Of a stretch of 64,000 nt of DNA, positions 60,985 to 64,000 are shown piece by piece. The translations under genes and the position numbers were made by a program. The notes beneath the pieces were generated by a model. That model was not told the DNA's origin, searched no databases, and saw only the letters and a list, made by a program, of their open reading frames with translations. Source of the stretch: Isoetes taiwanensis. Its lineage: Eukaryota; Streptophyta; Lycopodiopsida; Isoetales; Isoetaceae. The DNA is taken from assembly GCA_021234155.1 (NCBI GenBank), contig JAJEKV010000052.1, forward strand, positions 2,474,254 through 2,538,253, in the 5' to 3' direction. How positions within the stretch are numbered: the first letter of the stretch is position 1; each line of letters starts with the position of its first letter.

Positions 60985-61870
60985 AGGAAATCTTGAACTA
61001 TATTGCTCGTTCTTTCGATACGCCTCGATCAGTCGATCGAGCTAGGCTCGGTGGAGTTGGAAGGAACTGGGGCTGGGGCACGACAATCCCTAGCAAGATG
61101 TCCCCCTTTTTGACATCGATAGCATGTTGGTCGCCTCTTGTCAGAACGAGGCTTAGAGATTTTCTTAGCAGGATTCTTGTTATCTGCAACCATGACAACC
61201 TCTGATTGTAAAACCCCATTGTGTTGTTGACGGAGAGCCTCAGCACGAATTCGATCCATGGCGTAATCAAAGGTATAATCGAAAGACGCCCTTCAAGATT
61301 GATAATCAAGCTCTCAAAAGATTTGGGCGACTATTGAGAAGCGTAGATACTTTTTCATCTTCCTCGTAACATCTATACCAAGAGAGTACGTAGATCATCC
61401 AATAGTTCTTTGATCTTGCCGAGTGTTCTCCAACATCTCCACCGCCGCATATGGAGATCATACACGACTTCTTCCGCAAATCAACCGATGTGCAGCATTG
61501 GGACATTCATAATGATTCAACAGCCGTTTCCACATCTCTCGAGCAGTGGTTGCCTCCTTCACAACTTCGTGTAGGGGCATCTTCAAGCAGAAAGTACGGT
61601 CGGAATCACGGGCTTTTCCGATCTTTCTCATCAAAATCGAAAATGGAGCATTCACAATGACCTCGATGGTCAAACAGTTTGAAACTTCGCCGCAATGCGA
61701 GGATACATTGGGATTCACAATATCCCATAAGTTTTGTCCTCCGAATCATCTAGAGGCCCACTTGAACATTTGAAAATTCTTGCCTCCAAATCGAGGAAGA
61801 AGGCGCCACCAAAGGATGCGTAACTCCAAACTCCAGCGTTAGGCGGCATCCATGGCGTAAAAAAATTGAT
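60985..61870 (-). pseudogene. copia gag with CCHC zinc knuckle
   Basis: CYRCQKGGHLARDC (61082-61126) is a CX2CX4HX4C knuckle. Upstream: VKEATTAREMWKRLLNHYEC and YRCYEEDEKVSTLLNSRP, as in copia capsid domains. It is split over four or more frames. Confidence 0.85.
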
Positions 61871-61963
61871 GGAAGGGCGAGATTGACGGAGGAGGTGATA
61901 AAGCGATGAGATGAGCGGGCGTCTTAGGCGGATGATCGATTCTAGGCAAGTGGGCCCATAACC

Positions 61964-62193
61964 CGTTGAAACAAGTGAACGATGAAGTAAACAAGAAGCC
62001 AAGCTTTGTATTGCAAGAAGACGATACAACAAAGAAGAGGCGCCAAATCGGTCGCGTCATCGGGTCCTCTTTTATAATCCCAAAAGGGATCTTCTAAAGA
62101 TAGCAACTGAATAACAGAATATCTAAAACAGTAATGTTAAGATGATCATGAGAAGGTTACTGCATCATTATCTTGACAGGTCCACGTCCAATA
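61964..62193 (-). repeat. 5' LTR of the copia element
   Basis: Same sequence as 55689-55919. Its inner end reads CGTTGAAAC instead of TGTTGAAAC. On the minus strand GGGTTATGGGCCC follows at the primer-site position, which is not the common Met-tRNA type that I know. Confidence 0.9.
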
Positions 62194-62198
62194 TGTTA

Positions 62199-62480
62199 AA
62201 GTAAATTTGGCTACTTCTTATATGACCTCAAGCATTAGAATGTTGCATGATTCTGCTTTTTTTCATTGCCCACCCAGCACATTGCACTAAAGCTTGATTT
62301 GGAAAAGCATGGTATCATGTTAGCACCAGGATGATGAACACCCCTTTTTTTATTGAAGAATCAAGTATTTAGAGGGCCTCTGACCTGCATTTATCTGCCA
62401 GAATGCCCTTGCTCCCTTGCTCACTCTCAGAAAAGATATTCATGATGTAGCTCATCCTTCCCTAACAATAGGATTCAAAT
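62199..62480. other. Lectin-locus upstream fragment, right of the copia element
   Basis: AAGTAAATTTGGCTACTTCT onward matches 63780-64000 at about 95%, continuing the interrupted copy. Confidence 0.85.
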
Positions 62481-63540
62481 CGTTGAGCAAGTTTGACATG
62501 GATGTACATGTTCCTTTCTCATGACTTGTCCCTGTAATGTAATATATACACAGAAGCTATTTACAACTTCTAACATTTCTAAAGATTTTCTTTTAGATGT
62601 CACAAAAGCCTTGCATGTCATAGGCATTTTAATAACTATTAAGTTGTAGGAAAGTAGACCATGTAGATCAGAGCACATCTATATGATTACAGATTATCAT
62701 TTCACTCAGTTGCGGTTTATCATGGGAAAATATGTCTCATTACTTTTAAACATGCATAGCGGAGGCATGTTTATTCAACATAAAGGAACAAAAATCTGTT
62801 CCATTACCTTCATCTTGTTATTGAACTCTGATGCACTAGTATTTTAAAGACAACATTGCTCAACCTCAATGTAGAAATGTATGGGTTGCTTCCTCTCAAC
62901 TCGTTTCTAAATTTATTAAAACTTATTGGGCAGAACGAAAAATTTCCAAAAACAAATCAAAGAGACCCTTTTACCATGTTTTATTTTCAGCACCAAAAAA
63001 GATATGCTTAAGCCCGGTAGGACATCTCACTCAATTAAAGGTGTCGCCCCTCGCAACAAAAAGATAGAGAACTGGCTGGTAAAATGCATCAAGGATGGTG
63101 CCTTAGAGAGCAACTCTCATTGTGTGGCACTTTTTGTGGCTTTAACAAATTGATCTATGCCACCTAGAAGCCAGTGCAATATCATCATACATTGGAGGAT
63201 GCTTTCTTTTGTTTGCTGTTCATATGGATCTTAAAACATTACAATATAGCATTTAACCTTTTTTTTCCCCATGGTTGGTAGATCCTAATTATTTAGTGCA
63301 ACCACATGAATTTGCGAGGAGATCATGAGGAGTAGTAGGAAGGCGTTTTAGGTTCATGGACATATTCTAGTCATTTAGTGCAACCAGATGAATTTGGTGT
63401 ATGATTATGTTCACATGTTGATCTCATTAAGCTTGAGACTAGGAGAGTTATATGGCTCAAATTTTGGTATCAATCTTCTTAACCATCATTGAGAAGTCCG
63501 CTAACAAGAAAGACATTACTTAGTTCCATATGGCATTAAA
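62481..63540. other. Non-coding stretch between the two lectin-locus copies
   Basis: A frame at 62926-63153 has no domain. TTTAGTGCAACCA.ATGAATTT occurs at 63294 and 63377. Confidence 0.4.
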
Positions 63541-64000
63541 ATGTTCCATATGTTGCTCCTTCGACTCGCAGAATGATCTGACACATAAAGGCGCCTATCA
63601 GCAGCGCCTTCATTTCACCCATCTCTCATTTGGCTTTCGTCCTTTGTTGTATAATAGTGCTCCTTGGCGGCTTGCAGATTCTTTTGTAGTCGTGGTAAGC
63701 ATCTAACACGTCTTTACATCCTGTTTCTGAGTACTTTCATGATTCCTAAATTCAAGTTTGTGATTTAGGGTTTTTGTTAAAGTAAATTTGGCTACTTCTT
63801 ATATGACCACAAACATTATAATGTTGCATGATTCTGCTTTTTTTCATTGCCCACCCAGCACATTGACCTAAAGCTTGATTTGGAAAAGCATGGTACCATA
63901 TTAGCACCAGAATGATGAACATCCCTTTTTTATCGAAGGATCAAGTATTTAGAGGGGTTCTGACCTGCATTTATCTGCCAGAACGCCCTTGGTCACTCTC
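63541..64000 (-). pseudogene. Duplicated 5' end of the lectin-like gene with empty insertion sites
   Basis: 63541-63635 repeats the signal-peptide end of the lectin-like gene (MGEMKALLIGAFMCQIILRV on the minus strand, here with Glu at position 3), and coding similarity stops at 63541. The upstream part 63640-64000 matches 55005-55038, 55583-55688 and 62194-62480 joined together. It lacks both the 540-bp insertion and the copia element. The duplication probably extends beyond the window. Confidence 0.8.

Larger units (their letters stand above)
55684..62198 (-). mobile_element. Ty1/copia LTR retrotransposon, complete ends, decayed
   Basis: The element runs 55689-62193 with 5-bp target duplications, TGTTA (55684-55688 and 62194-62198). 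LTRs of about 230 bp lie at 55689-55919 and 61964-62193. On the minus strand the internal order is gag, protease, integrase, reverse transcriptase, RNase H, the copia order. A purine-rich tract (GAGTGGGGG) stands right before the 3' LTR at 55920-55931. All parts carry frameshifts. A 1.45-kb foreign segment and a duplicated 450-bp piece sit inside (56195-58535). The empty site exists at about 63775. Confidence 0.92.

Noticed and set aside
1..64000. tRNA or rRNA genes
   Set aside because: I looked for GGTTC-A-NN-CC T-loops with paired acceptor arms and for rRNA signature stretches and found none. A covariance-model scan would settle it.

Overview
The window looks like nuclear DNA of a land plant with a large, transposon-filled genome. 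It is AT-rich, the recognisable coding pieces are small and far apart, and three GT-AG introns of 132, 136 and 273 bp can be read in frame. The families seen are a thaumatin-like protein, a PLS-type pentatricopeptide (PPR) repeat relic, a bulb-lectin-like/proline-rich protein, an exon of organelle-type ribosomal protein L22, and a Ty1/copia retrotransposon. Two rarer DDE-like transposase types also occur (a 'GHTH..ID' type and a 'DFAENY / HGKG.HDG' type), which I associate more with seed-free plants than with flowering plants. A fern is my best guess, but this is inference only.

Layout. 1-7.1 kb: mostly non-coding, with two minisatellites, a small direct duplication and one transposase scrap. 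7.6-21.3 kb: old transposon territory, with a decayed GHTH-type transposase (minus), a decayed DFAENY-type transposase (plus, about 13.0-15.8 kb), a frameshifted FCP1/HAD-phosphatase-like gene (minus, 16.6-17.7 kb), and a dispersed family of near-perfect palindromes built on TGTCTAT...ATAGACA. 21.6-22.5 kb: an unidentified spliced minus-strand relic. 22.86-28.01 kb: a stretch bounded by about 54-bp terminal inverted repeats, with no coding content. 28.2-30.6 kb: a second gene ending in an FCP1/HAD domain (plus), with an in-frame intron. 32.5-34.6 kb: the best-preserved GHTH-type transposase (444-codon open part). 35-38.6 kb: minisatellites, a duplicated GC-rich repeat and a strong 128-bp foldback. 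39.3-40.2 kb: the one apparently intact gene, a two-exon thaumatin-like protein with unusual acid-to-histidine changes. 43.6 kb: a ribosomal L22 exon. 44.3-46.3 kb: PPR pseudogene. 46.3-52.4 kb: mostly nothing recognisable. 52.4-64 kb: a lectin-like gene (minus) whose 5' region is duplicated at the window end. The inner copy was broken by a 540-bp insertion and by a 6.5-kb copia element with its own internal duplication; the outer copy keeps both empty sites.

How parts relate. Most coding traces belong to mobile elements, not to a pathway. The thaumatin gene is the only unit I expect to make a full-length protein. The most unusual biology is the pair of HAD-domain genes of unknown upstream architecture, the palindrome family, and the datable nested insertions around the lectin locus.
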